Source: Bacillota bacterium
GTDB taxonomy: Bacteria > Bacillota_I > Bacilli_A > RFN20 > CAG-826
Direction: 5' to 3'
NCBI GenBank assembly: GCA_003512585.1
Contig: DOQE01000016.1
Span: forward strand, 1-5,982
Length of the DNA stretch: 5,982 bases
The position numbers were made by a program, and so were the translations under genes. How positions within the stretch are numbered: position 1 is the stretch's first letter; each line of letters opens with the position of its first letter. Positions 1 to 5,795 of the stretch are shown here, in pieces. The notes beneath the pieces are model-generated. The model did no database searches and was not told the DNA's origin. It worked only from the letters and a program-made list of their open reading frames with translations.

Positions 1-45
1 CTTATAGAATTTGCCAAGCTTTTCGTTTCCGATATGGTTTGCCAT
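1..45 (-). CDS. Start of the third operon gene, probably partner dehydratase subunit (partial)
   Basis: Only the first 15 codons are present (MANHIGNEKLGKFYK); the gene continues past the left edge. The start is well supported. Its ATG overlaps the TAA stop of the preceding gene by one base (TAATG), and a strong AAAGGAGG Shine-Dalgarno at 53-60 sits 7 bases upstream, inside the last codons of that gene. This layout implies translational coupling and roughly equal amounts of the two proteins. Dehydratases of this family are usually made of two related subunits encoded side by side, so the most likely product is the second 2-hydroxyacyl-CoA dehydratase-type subunit. An ASKHA activator ATPase is an alternative. 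Fifteen residues are too few to assign a family, so the function rests on context alone. Confidence 0.6.
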   Translation of the reverse strand, partial: MANHIGNEKLGKFYK

Positions 46-1241
46 TATTTTGCCTCCTTTTCTTCTTGTATTTTTTTGATTTCGAGCGCTTCAATAAAAG
101 CTTGGATACGTGTCCTTAATTGACCGGATTGTCCTACATTATATGGGCGATCGATGGAAAGTGTTTTATAGCCATATTGATTTTGCATGACCGCATTCAT
201 AAAAGCCCTGCCATAGCCCCAATAATCACAGAATTTTATCTGTTCTATTATTAATCCGTCTACATGGTATTCTTTTCCTATTTTATCGATATATGCATGC
301 CTTTCGTTTACTTTTTCTGTCGTTAAGAAACGTGGGCATTGGCCCGAATGCATATAATAGGAGCAAACTTGGGTCAAGGCATCTTCTTTTTCGTTTAATT
401 CGATTACTTGTCTACCTGGCAAGGAACCAAAGCAATAACGATCTGCTACAACTATTAGACCACATTCTTCTGCTAATTTAATTAGTTGGGGGTCATCGAT
501 TTCTGAACCGACCATTGCAACTCTACAACGATATGTTCCTTTTTCTTCTGGAACCCTATTTTTTATTTCTTCTAAGGTTTCTTCTAGCTTTGTTATTAGC
601 TTATCTTTTGGGCAGCAATAGGTGGCTAGAGTTAAAACGGCAAATTCATAACCGGTGATGCGGGGTCTTTCTTCTTTTCTGAAATCGCCTATTTCGGTAA
701 TGAGCTTGGAAATTTTGTTTTGTTCTTCTACTGCCTTTCTAATGGCTTGATCGGAGACATCTATCCCTAAATTTTCGTGTAATGGCTTTAAGACATGTTC
801 TTTCATTTGAAGAACGTAATGCTTTAGGGTCGATTCATCGCTTTTCATCGGGACATCGACATATGAGGCGAAAAAATGAGGCTTTGTACAACAATTTAAA
901 TGTTCGATGTTTTCAACGCATCTATTCATCATGGCGCAGGCTTCGGGGGCTATTATGGCGTCTAAATAATTAAACCCTCCTTCTAAAGCCCTTTCTAATA
1001 TGGCTCTACAAGCTTCACAAAAGATTGGCGAAAGGTAATAGCTACCCATTTCCATGCTGCCTGTTCGCGGGGCTCTTAAGCGGACTGAGAATATGCCAGG
1101 TAGATTTAGCAACGGTTCAGGAATTTGATAACAAACGTGGCCTATGGCTTTTCTTCCCTCATTTTGGGCTTCGCCGATTAAATCGTTATAGGAGTTTTCA
1201 AGTAATTTTTCAAAATAATATAAATGCTTTAAATCTCTCAT
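45..1241 (-). CDS. 2-hydroxyacyl-CoA dehydratase / benzoyl-CoA reductase family Fe-S subunit
   Basis: This 398-residue cytosolic protein resembles the HgdB/FldC/BcrB family (2-hydroxyacyl-CoA dehydratase D-component), and its length is normal for that family. Family members bind Fe-S clusters and do ATP-driven low-potential electron chemistry on CoA thioesters. The three family Cys regions are recognisable: Cys37 followed by IPEPLL (the family's Cys-x-x-x-Pro-Glu pattern), Cys75/Cys78 in FCEACR, and Cys338 in KFCDYWGYG. There are 15 Cys in total, with additional ones at 102, 108, 117, 118, 209 and 210, which is rich for this family. A related double-cubane-cluster reductase is therefore an alternative to a dehydratase. 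The ATG start follows GAAAGGA by a normal distance, 13 bases after the stop of the CooC-like gene. The stop overlaps the next gene's start. The substrate cannot be told from the sequence. Confidence 0.88.
   Translation of the reverse strand: MRDLKHLYYFEKLLENSYNDLIGEAQNEGRKAIGHVCYQIPEPLLNLPGIFSVRLRAPRTGSMEMGSYYLSPIFCEACRAILERALEGGFNYLDAIIAPEACAMMNRCVENIEHLNCCTKPHFFASYVDVPMKSDESTLKHYVLQMKEHVLKPLHENLGIDVSDQAIRKAVEEQNKISKLITEIGDFRKEERPRITGYEFAVLTLATYCCPKDKLITKLEETLEEIKNRVPEEKGTYRCRVAMVGSEIDDPQLIKLAEECGLIVVADRYCFGSLPGRQVIELNEKEDALTQVCSYYMHSGQCPRFLTTEKVNERHAYIDKIGKEYHVDGLIIEQIKFCDYWGYGRAFMNAVMQNQYGYKTLSIDRPYNVGQSGQLRTRIQAFIEALEIKKIQEEKEAK
53..60 (-). promoter_or_regulatory. Strong Shine-Dalgarno for the partial gene at the left edge
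   Basis: Read on the minus strand this is AAAGGAGG, a near-perfect anti-16S match 7 bases before the ATG at 45. It lies within the final codons (Lys-Glu-Ala-Lys-stop) of the upstream dehydratase-type gene, so ribosomes ending there can restart at the overlapping TAATG. Confidence 0.8.
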
Positions 1242-1254
1242 ATAGCCATCCTTT

Positions 1255-2022
1255 CTATAGTATATGAATCTTTTTTAAGGCTTCATTTACGCCTTTTACA
1301 ATGGGTGCTTCATCAGGCAAAAAGAAAACGTTATCTCCGTTCATATCATAATTAGCTAGTTCTTCATCCATTGGGATTTTTGCTAATACGGGTATGTTAT
1401 CTACGCTTATATCTTCTTTCATTGCTAAGGAAGAAAGACGGTTGGCTATGATGCCTATTTGTTTATACATAACTAGGTTGTCGGCAACTTCTTTTATTGT
1501 TTTGACAACTTGTCTTCCTTTTTGGCTTTGGTCGGTTATTAACAAAAGGTCAGTTACTTTTTCCATGACACGGCGATTGATTTGTTCAATGCCGGCTTCC
1601 CCGTCTATTACGACATAATCATAATAAGAAGAAATAGAAGATATCACTTCCTTTAGATAGGTATTTATTTTGCAATAGCAGCCGCTTGCTTCCGGGCGTC
1701 CTATGGCCATAAAGGAGAAACCGTTATCGTTTACAATGGCTTCTTCGATTGAATACTCGGCATTGCCTAAGACTTCAACAACGGCATTTTTGCCATCTTC
1801 TGAAGCTTTTATGGCTTCTTTTCTAACATCATCGACTGTTTTCTTGGTTTCAATTCCTAAAGCAGTCGATAACCCAACGGCCGGATCTGCATCGATTGCA
1901 AGTATTTTTTTATCGGGGTAATTTTGAACCAAAAGCTTTACAATCGTCGCGGCGATTGAAGTCTTGCCCACCCCTCCCTTGCCTGAGACGGCAATAATAT
2001 GTGGCTCTTTTTCGTTATTCAT
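1255..2022 (-). CDS. CooC-like P-loop ATPase (MinD/ParA superfamily) with CXC metal motif
   Basis: This is a 255-residue SIMIBI-class ATPase. It has a deviant Walker A SGKGGVGKT at 13-21 (signature Lys15), the switch I segment AIDADP at 42-47, a Walker B/switch II VVIDGEAGIEQINRR at 137-151 and an ANR base-contact motif at 193-195. Residues 114-117 are GCYC, matching the Cys-x-Cys pair by which CooC dimers bind Ni in maturation of carbon monoxide dehydrogenase. The EAGIEQ...RR stretch is also CooC-like. Family knowledge points to an ATP-dependent metal or cluster insertion factor working as a cytosolic dimer. No CODH gene is visible here; the next genes encode a dehydratase-type Fe-S enzyme, so I infer that this enzyme is its client. 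The gene opens the operon. AGGAAAGGA precedes the ATG, and the stop lies 13 bases before the next start. Confidence 0.88.
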   Translation of the reverse strand: MNNEKEPHIIAVSGKGGVGKTSIAATIVKLLVQNYPDKKILAIDADPAVGLSTALGIETKKTVDDVRKEAIKASEDGKNAVVEVLGNAEYSIEEAIVNDNGFSFMAIGRPEASGCYCKINTYLKEVISSISSYYDYVVIDGEAGIEQINRRVMEKVTDLLLITDQSQKGRQVVKTIKEVADNLVMYKQIGIIANRLSSLAMKEDISVDNIPVLAKIPMDEELANYDMNGDNVFFLPDEAPIVKGVNEALKKIHIL

Positions 2023-2041
2023 GAACGAAAGTCCTTTCCTT

Positions 2042-2111
2042 GGATGTTATATCCTTAGTTAAAATAGCCCTATAATCCTAACAAAATAGTATTGATAAAT
2101 AAATAACATCC
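2042..2111. repeat. Perfect 9-bp inverted repeat with 52-bp spacer flanking the operon promoter candidate
   Basis: The left arm GGATGTTAT (2042-2050) and right arm ATAACATCC (2103-2111) are exact reverse complements. Their centres are about 61 bp apart, close to six helical turns. They bracket the candidate operon promoter, one arm just upstream of its -35 and the other in the leader, as expected of paired operator half-sites used for looping or cooperative binding. Chance is a real alternative in AT-rich DNA. A transcript hairpin is unlikely if transcription starts between the arms. Confidence 0.35.
2069..2098 (-). promoter_or_regulatory. Candidate sigma-A promoter of the CooC/dehydratase operon
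   Basis: Read on the minus strand, TTATCA (2093-2098, 4 of 6 matches to the -35 consensus) is followed after 18 bases by TATAGG (2069-2074, 4 of 6 matches to the -10 consensus). Transcription would begin near 2062, giving a leader of about 40 bases. Both boxes are weak, and in DNA this AT-rich similar pairs arise by chance. Confidence 0.25.
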
Positions 2112-2271
2112 TAATGCTTGCTACCATAAACTAAGATCTTAAAAAGCAGAACGATATCAAATATATTTATGACTCTCTTCATTTGAAAAGAATTTTTTAA
2201 CGGTAAATAGAACTCTTAACAAACTCTTTTTAAGCAATAAATGATAAAAAATATAAACACTAAAAAAACAA

Positions 2272-2299
2272 TTGAAAATTTTTCGCCCACTTTTAAATT
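2272..2299 (+). promoter_or_regulatory. Candidate sigma-A promoter of the lipoprotein gene
   Basis: TTGAAA (2272-2277, 5 of 6) is followed after 16 bases by TAAATT (2294-2299, 4 of 6). Transcription would start near 2306, leaving a leader of about 20 bases that includes AAAGGGA (2314-2320), 6 bases before the ATG at 2327. The position is good, but the spacer is one base short of ideal and the -10 is imperfect. Confidence 0.4.
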
Positions 2300-2326
2300 A
2301 CTCTTTATTAGCGAAAGGGAAATGCA

Positions 2327-4435
2327 ATGAAACAAAGGAAGATATTGATATTAACATCTGCGTTGCTGCTTGGATCTTGTGCTTCTAGCGGAGGAAGTGC
2401 AAGCGAATCGTTAGATTCCACGATAGGAAATAGTTCAGGCGAAGTAACCTCATCTAGTTCTACTAAAGACGTTACCCCAGAAAATGCAAAATTTACTTTG
2501 ATGATGAATGGGGACTTACATTTAAATCAAAGCCGTTCCATTTACGCCATTCTTAAAGAAGGCGTTAGTGGAAACGTTGTTTTTGAATCCTCGGATCCAA
2601 ATGTGGTTCGTGCCTCAAAAATGGAAGGGATAAGCAACGAAGCCCTTTTAACTGCCGTAAGTGAAGGGGAAGCAATAATTTCTGCACATTTAGAGGGCGA
2701 AGAAGACGTTATTGTTTCAAAAACATTTAATATTGCCCATGGAACCGCTTTGTCTAGCGAGGTGTTTGATAAACTAACGGGTGGAATGAAAGTCGAATTG
2801 ACCCAAACTCTCTATGACTATGATAGAGAGCTTAATCCGACTCTTTTCGAGCAATCTGATATCACGACAATTTATGAAGAAGTCGATGATATGGATAGCT
2901 ATCATAATACCGATGCTTACCAAATTACTGTAAAAGACCATAAAACCCAAAATATTACATATGAAAGAAAATATGTTCGCAATGGAGTCCGCCTTGCTAC
3001 TGAATATTTAAATAAAGATAACAAAATTGGGAAAGCAACTTTATTTAATGACGATGGGGACGAATATAAATGGGTGAACTCTTATTATGAGAATTTATTC
3101 AAATATGAAGAAAACACCGACATGGAGCCTTTAGTTACTGCCACCGATTTTGAAAGCTTTGATGGAGGCAAAACCTATTCTTATGTTGGGGATAGTCTTT
3201 GGGCTACAACATATTTAGCTTGTTCTTTGGTTCTTCAAGATATAACCCCTGATGAATTTGCGATAACGGTAGATGGGGATTCTTTAGGTATTTATTTTGT
3301 TACTGACCCATTTGGAAAAGATGGCGTTACAAATAAAGGCGGTCAAATAGTAGAAGGCAAAGTATCTGAAATTGGTACTGCAAAAATAGAACACATTAAG
3401 CCGTATGTTCATGAAACGTATCATGATGATTTAGAAATGGCAAGGGAAGAAATTGCTACTTCTAAAAATTATACTGCCACATATTCTATTGACGGTGATG
3501 ATGGAAAAACCACTTATACAATGGTATATACCGATGATACCATCGAAGAAAAGATTGTGGATTCGAATGGGAAAATCCTTGCTCATGATGGGGCTCATAA
3601 AGATGGAACTGGCTATTTTACCTATACTTATGATGACGCTACAGGAACTTTAACGAAAACTAAAAATTATGTTGCTTCATGGGATTCTATTAATCGTTAT
3701 CCAACATTTGATTTTGCCGTGGAAGTATTTGGCCCGGCAAATGATGGGGTTTATAAATCACGTGGAGAACATACGGGTTCGCTTCTTTCATATTGTTTTA
3801 ACTTGCCTAAATACGCTTACTATTATTCCGTAAATGGAGAAGTAAGCCTTACTTTAAATGGCGGGCATTTTGCTAGCATGAAAGGTCAGCTAACATCTTC
3901 CTCTTTAAATGATACGATTGAATTCTCTGGCGAGTTTTCTAACGTTGGTTCTACTACTTTAAATTACGATTGGTCTTCTATCGTAGATCAAACTGAACCA
4001 ACTGAGTATCCAGAAACTCTTCTCGCCTCTTTAAAAGAGTGGGGAGTAGATAAAGTTGCTCCATATCTTTACCCGACCAATACCGGGTATAGAGATTATG
4101 GAGTTGCCTGGGCAAGGTGGAGAGACGCTTCAGGAAATATGGATTCTAGCTATTCTAAATATGTTTCTTTTAAGACGAATGAATTTGAAACGACCGAACA
4201 AAGGGATTCCTATATTAGCAAATATAAGGAACTTCTAGTTTCGTTAGGTTGGACATTAACGGAAGAACAAGACGAGAATATGGGATATCTATTTTATGTT
4301 GATCCAACAGGCGAATGGAAATTATCTGTTGGGGAGAACAAGAATTATTATGGCGGTTCTTCTACAAAAGGAGTCTTATTTACAATCACCAATAAGGATA
4401 ATAAATTAACGACCCCCTCTTCTTATTTTGATTAA
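2327..4435 (+). CDS. Large secreted lipoprotein with bacterial Ig-like domain
   Basis: This 702-residue protein begins with a lipoprotein signal: basic MKQRK, a hydrophobic stretch, and LGSC with the predicted lipidated Cys18. A Ser/Gly-rich linker (19-48) would hold it off the membrane. Residues about 54-137 resemble a BIG2-type Ig-like domain, with the FESSDPNVVRAS strand at 86-97 and the EGEAIISA strand at 113-120. Two beta-rich segments rich in Tyr, Thr and Asp follow (about 150-365 and 375-556) and may be duplicated copies of a LolA-like fold. The C-terminal 140 residues form a separate Trp/Tyr-rich domain. No catalytic motif is visible. The protein is probably anchored outside the cytoplasmic membrane. 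The ATG has an AAAGGGA Shine-Dalgarno 6 bases upstream. It is monocistronic and divergent from the CooC operon. A role in binding or adhesion would be a guess. Confidence 0.85.
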   Translation: MKQRKILILTSALLLGSCASSGGSASESLDSTIGNSSGEVTSSSSTKDVTPENAKFTLMMNGDLHLNQSRSIYAILKEGVSGNVVFESSDPNVVRASKMEGISNEALLTAVSEGEAIISAHLEGEEDVIVSKTFNIAHGTALSSEVFDKLTGGMKVELTQTLYDYDRELNPTLFEQSDITTIYEEVDDMDSYHNTDAYQITVKDHKTQNITYERKYVRNGVRLATEYLNKDNKIGKATLFNDDGDEYKWVNSYYENLFKYEENTDMEPLVTATDFESFDGGKTYSYVGDSLWATTYLACSLVLQDITPDEFAITVDGDSLGIYFVTDPFGKDGVTNKGGQIVEGKVSEIGTAKIEHIKPYVHETYHDDLEMAREEIATSKNYTATYSIDGDDGKTTYTMVYTDDTIEEKIVDSNGKILAHDGAHKDGTGYFTYTYDDATGTLTKTKNYVASWDSINRYPTFDFAVEVFGPANDGVYKSRGEHTGSLLSYCFNLPKYAYYYSVNGEVSLTLNGGHFASMKGQLTSSSLNDTIEFSGEFSNVGSTTLNYDWSSIVDQTEPTEYPETLLASLKEWGVDKVAPYLYPTNTGYRDYGVAWARWRDASGNMDSSYSKYVSFKTNEFETTEQRDSYISKYKELLVSLGWTLTEEQDENMGYLFYVDPTGEWKLSVGENKNYYGGSSTKGVLFTITNKDNKLTTPSSYFD

Positions 4436-4477
4436 ATAATAATCATTTAGTATATCTTGCTATTTCAAATTGAACCG

Positions 4478-4497
4478 AATAAAAAAATTATTTTATT
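4478..4497. terminator. Possible weak bidirectional terminator between convergent genes
   Basis: AATAAAA (4478-4484) and TTTTATT (4491-4497) are complementary across a 6-base loop, with T-rich sequence on both strands. It lies 42 bases past the lipoprotein stop and overlaps the last codons of the opposing gene. The stem is made only of A-T pairs, so its stability is low. The call rests mainly on the position between two convergent genes. Confidence 0.2.
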
Positions 4498-5099
4498 GTT
4501 TTTTCAATCATTTCTATCCATTTACTTTTTTTGTCGGCTCTTTGAGATAGCAAGGTACTTTTAATTCCGATTGAATCTAAACATTCTTTAGCTAATTTAC
4601 TATTCGCAATTGTAGTCATTGATGGACTAATTTTTCTCAAATCATTTTTAGCTAATTTATAGAATTCGATGTCATGATCGTATGGTGTCTTCTTTCTTCT
4701 AATGGCTTTATCCATTACATCAAGAAACGCTATTTTGTTTTTAGATAAAATTTCCTTGATTAAATTAACTTTTTTCTCGACTTTATTTTTTTCGCATAGG
4801 TTAATATTGGTTCGTTTATTATGCACTTTTGCTAGACCTATTTTTAATTCTTTTAAAGTAATGGCATTATTCCTTCCTAGATTATTTATTGCTTCATCTA
4901 TATATCCATAGATTCGATTGTAAAAGGAACAATAAAAATAGGCTGTATCTGGAGGAGTTAAAGTGCCTACAATAACTAGCTTCGTGTTTTTTGAAATGGT
5001 CGAGTTTTTATTAAATGAATTAGCTAGTAGATCGCTAGGAACGTTAGAGGCTTTTTGCAAGTATTCGGTTTCGTTATCAATTCTTATTGGCTTTGTCAT
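4488..5099 (-). CDS. Divergent uracil-DNA glycosylase superfamily-like protein
   Basis: This 203-residue Lys/Asn/Ile-rich cytosolic protein shows a weak but ordered resemblance to the UDG superfamily (SMUG, MUG and hypoxanthine-DNA glycosylase branches). LVIVGTLTP at 41-49 sits where the first-strand GT-P motif should be. FYCSFYNRIYGYID at 55-68 matches the Tyr-Tyr-x4-Asn-x-Phe-Trp pattern, with Asn61 in the conserved place. IAFLDVMDKAIRR at 123-135 followed by Asp141-His-Asp143 matches the 'G-I-x-x-D-V...R...D' block, and IANSKLA at 164-170 matches the 'I-x-x-N-G-x-x-A' strand. The final His/Ser-Pro-Ser loop is replaced by LSQRADKKSKW (184-194), so base excision activity is uncertain. Sampled rows are about 23-32% GC against about 37-40% in neighbours, suggesting transfer. 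No Shine-Dalgarno precedes the ATG, and an in-frame stop at 5127-5129 limits upstream extension. The family call is from remembered motifs. Confidence 0.5.
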   Translation of the reverse strand: MTKPIRIDNETEYLQKASNVPSDLLANSFNKNSTISKNTKLVIVGTLTPPDTAYFYCSFYNRIYGYIDEAINNLGRNNAITLKELKIGLAKVHNKRTNINLCEKNKVEKKVNLIKEILSKNKIAFLDVMDKAIRRKKTPYDHDIEFYKLAKNDLRKISPSMTTIANSKLAKECLDSIGIKSTLLSQRADKKSKWIEMIEKTIK

Positions 5100-5110
5100 T
5101 TTTATAAATA

Positions 5111-5133
5111 ATTGTATTATCGGTTGCTAGTCT
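5111..5133 (-). promoter_or_regulatory. Candidate -10 elements close to a start codon without Shine-Dalgarno
   Basis: Two overlapping -10-like hexamers lie just upstream of the ATG at 5099 on the minus strand: GATAAT (5116-5121, 5 of 6) and TACAAT (5111-5116, 5 of 6). Seventeen bases upstream of TACAAT is ATGGCA (4 of 6 to the -35 consensus). Transcription would begin about 5-10 bases before the ATG, giving a nearly leaderless message, which agrees with the missing Shine-Dalgarno. AT-rich sequence makes chance matches likely. Confidence 0.3.
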
Positions 5134-5172
5134 TGCCATAAAAATAATCAATTAGATACTTTGGCTGCGTTC

Positions 5173-5292
5173 TTGGGCAAGACGAATTAATCGATGGATT
5201 CGATAACCCATTTAGCAAGAATCTTATATTTTGATTTTATCGATATCATGTGTTGCATCTTTCGTGTTAACAATTAAACATTTTGGGCAAGA
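5173..5292. repeat. 10-base direct repeat TTGGGCAAGA, copies 110 bases apart
   Basis: Exact copies lie at 5173-5182 and 5283-5292. A related AGCAAGA is at 5214-5220, and the inverse TCTTGCC is at 5131-5137, able to pair with GGCAAGA at 5176-5182. All sit in the degraded stretch between the ATPase remnant and the UDG-like gene. They may be scars of rearrangement or chance; no insertion sequence ends are recognisable. Confidence 0.3.
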
Positions 5293-5351
5293 ATTTGCAA
5301 AGGAGTCGACTCTTTGCTTAGCAATTATATAGGAGAAATGTCGTTTGATAC

Positions 5352-5527
5352 CTATATATTTTTTTCTTTAAGTGTAATTGGCCAACCGCCTTGGCAAATG
5401 TAAAAAGCGATATTGGGTTTTGACTCTCATGTAGAGTGTTAAAAGAACGGTCTTTCTTAAACAAATCGCTTAAAGAGATTGCACCTGAGGATTCTTTAGA
5501 TTCAAAAACCGAGCAGTTATATAAACA
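5352..5527 (-). pseudogene. Remnant of a DUF4143-type AAA ATPase, frame-broken
   Basis: Two minus-strand frames together recall the central part of DUF4143/AAA_14 ATPases, which are usually about 400 residues. The first frame, open from 5527, reads SVFESKESSGAISLSDLF, matching the family's 'M-S-L-x-E-S-G-E-S-x-G-x-I-S-L-x-D-L-F' stretch after the ATPase core. A one-base shift between about 5410 and 5440 is then needed to enter the second frame, which reads IAFYICQGGWPITLKEK with the family's hallmark Cys-x-Gly-Gly-Trp-Pro (GGWP at 5379-5390), and stops at TAG 5352-5354. The N-terminal P-loop core and the C-terminal nuclease-like domain are missing. The first frame overlaps the 3' end of the HsdR fragment, so the junction of the two gene remnants lies near 5520-5530. 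No start site or Shine-Dalgarno supports expression. Confidence 0.6.
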
Positions 5528-5781
5528 TCATGCTGTTTAACATTGGCATTAAACCGTCTAATGTCATATCGCATCTTATCTTTTTTGACGGATTCTTCGA
5601 TAATCCTTCGTTCTTTTGAGGAGTTAATCTTCAATAGGCAGTCTTCTAAAAGTTCAACATTAATGAAATCATCAAGATTTCTTCTAGAAAACCATCCGGA
5701 AGAATCTAGCTCAACCAATTCATACCCTTGTTTTTGAAGCAAGGCGATTATGCTTTCCTCTACTACGCTTTCATCGACCAT
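5470..5781 (-). pseudogene. Truncated HsdR: N-terminus of a type I restriction subunit
   Basis: From the ATG at 5781 this encodes 103 residues resembling the extreme N-terminus of HsdR, the motor/nuclease subunit of type I restriction systems (normally about 1000 residues). The support is an opening ESVVEESIIALLQKQGYELV, the usual 'E-x-x-x-I-x-x-L-x-x-x-G-Y-E' helix, then RRNLDDFINVELLEDCLLKIN and IIEESVKK, matching the family's 'x-L-x-x-L-x-x-I-N...x-x-E-A-x-x-K' segment. The PD-(D/E)xK nuclease core and all helicase motifs are absent, and the reading runs into ATPase-remnant DNA before its stop at 5470. A TTG at 5811 in frame would add ten residues but has no Shine-Dalgarno and overlaps the upstream gene. 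Position directly downstream of an AlbA_2-type regulator fits known type I loci. The fragment cannot cut DNA. Confidence 0.6.
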
Positions 5782-5795
5782 AATCGATTCACGCC

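Larger units (their letters stand above)
2023..2326. other. Divergent intergenic region between the CooC operon and the lipoprotein gene
   Basis: This AT-rich 304-base spacer separates two divergently transcribed units. I see no ORF with a ribosome binding site, no tRNA-like fold and no riboswitch-like structure in it. It holds weak promoter candidates on each strand, a perfect 9-bp inverted repeat with widely spaced arms near the operon side, and a short direct repeat AACTCTT (2211-2217 and 2222-2228) with 11-base periodicity. Confidence 0.75.
5100..5351. other. Degraded non-coding stretch, possibly the decayed tail of the ATPase remnant
   Basis: No intact gene is visible. On the minus strand short open pieces in different frames recall what follows the GGWP motif in DUF4143 ATPases. 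One frame reads SNDIS near 5335-5349, where that family has a conserved Asp-Ile-Ser. A different frame reads RVDSFANS near 5291-5314, recalling the family's Arg-Val-Asp and Ser-Tyr-Ala-Arg-Asn positions. Stops interrupt all frames, and this similarity is weak. A 10-base direct repeat TTGGGCAAGA occurs at 5173-5182 and 5283-5292. Confidence 0.4.

Noticed and set aside
293..1267. Plus-strand open frames opposite the dehydratase-type gene
   Set aside because: They lack ribosome binding sites and recognisable domains, and they mirror the strongly supported minus-strand gene.
1255..2022. Plasmid-type ParA or nitrogenase Fe protein (NifH/BchL) reading of the P-loop ATPase
   Set aside because: The GCYC motif and EAGIEQINRR switch II fit CooC. 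The Cys arrangement expected of the bridging cluster in NifH-like proteins is not seen, and no parB or nif gene is nearby.
2023..2326. Riboswitch, tRNA or small RNA in the divergent spacer
   Set aside because: No cloverleaf, GC-rich stem or known aptamer core could be found on either strand.
2322..2330. Tiny ORF ATG-CAA-TGA overlapping the lipoprotein start
   Set aside because: Two codons only, with no conservation evidence; the true ATG at 2327 has the properly spaced Shine-Dalgarno.
2327..4435. Mycoplasma genetic code (TGA as Trp)
   Set aside because: Trp is encoded by TGG throughout, and no in-frame TGA is needed to keep the main genes open.
5100..5470. CRISPR array or insertion sequence in the long gene-poor stretch
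   Set aside because: No regularly spaced repeats, no terminal inverted repeats and no transposase-like frame were found.
5543..5737. Plus-strand frame opposite the HsdR fragment
   Set aside because: No Shine-Dalgarno and no domain; the Ser/Arg-rich composition is that of an antisense shadow.
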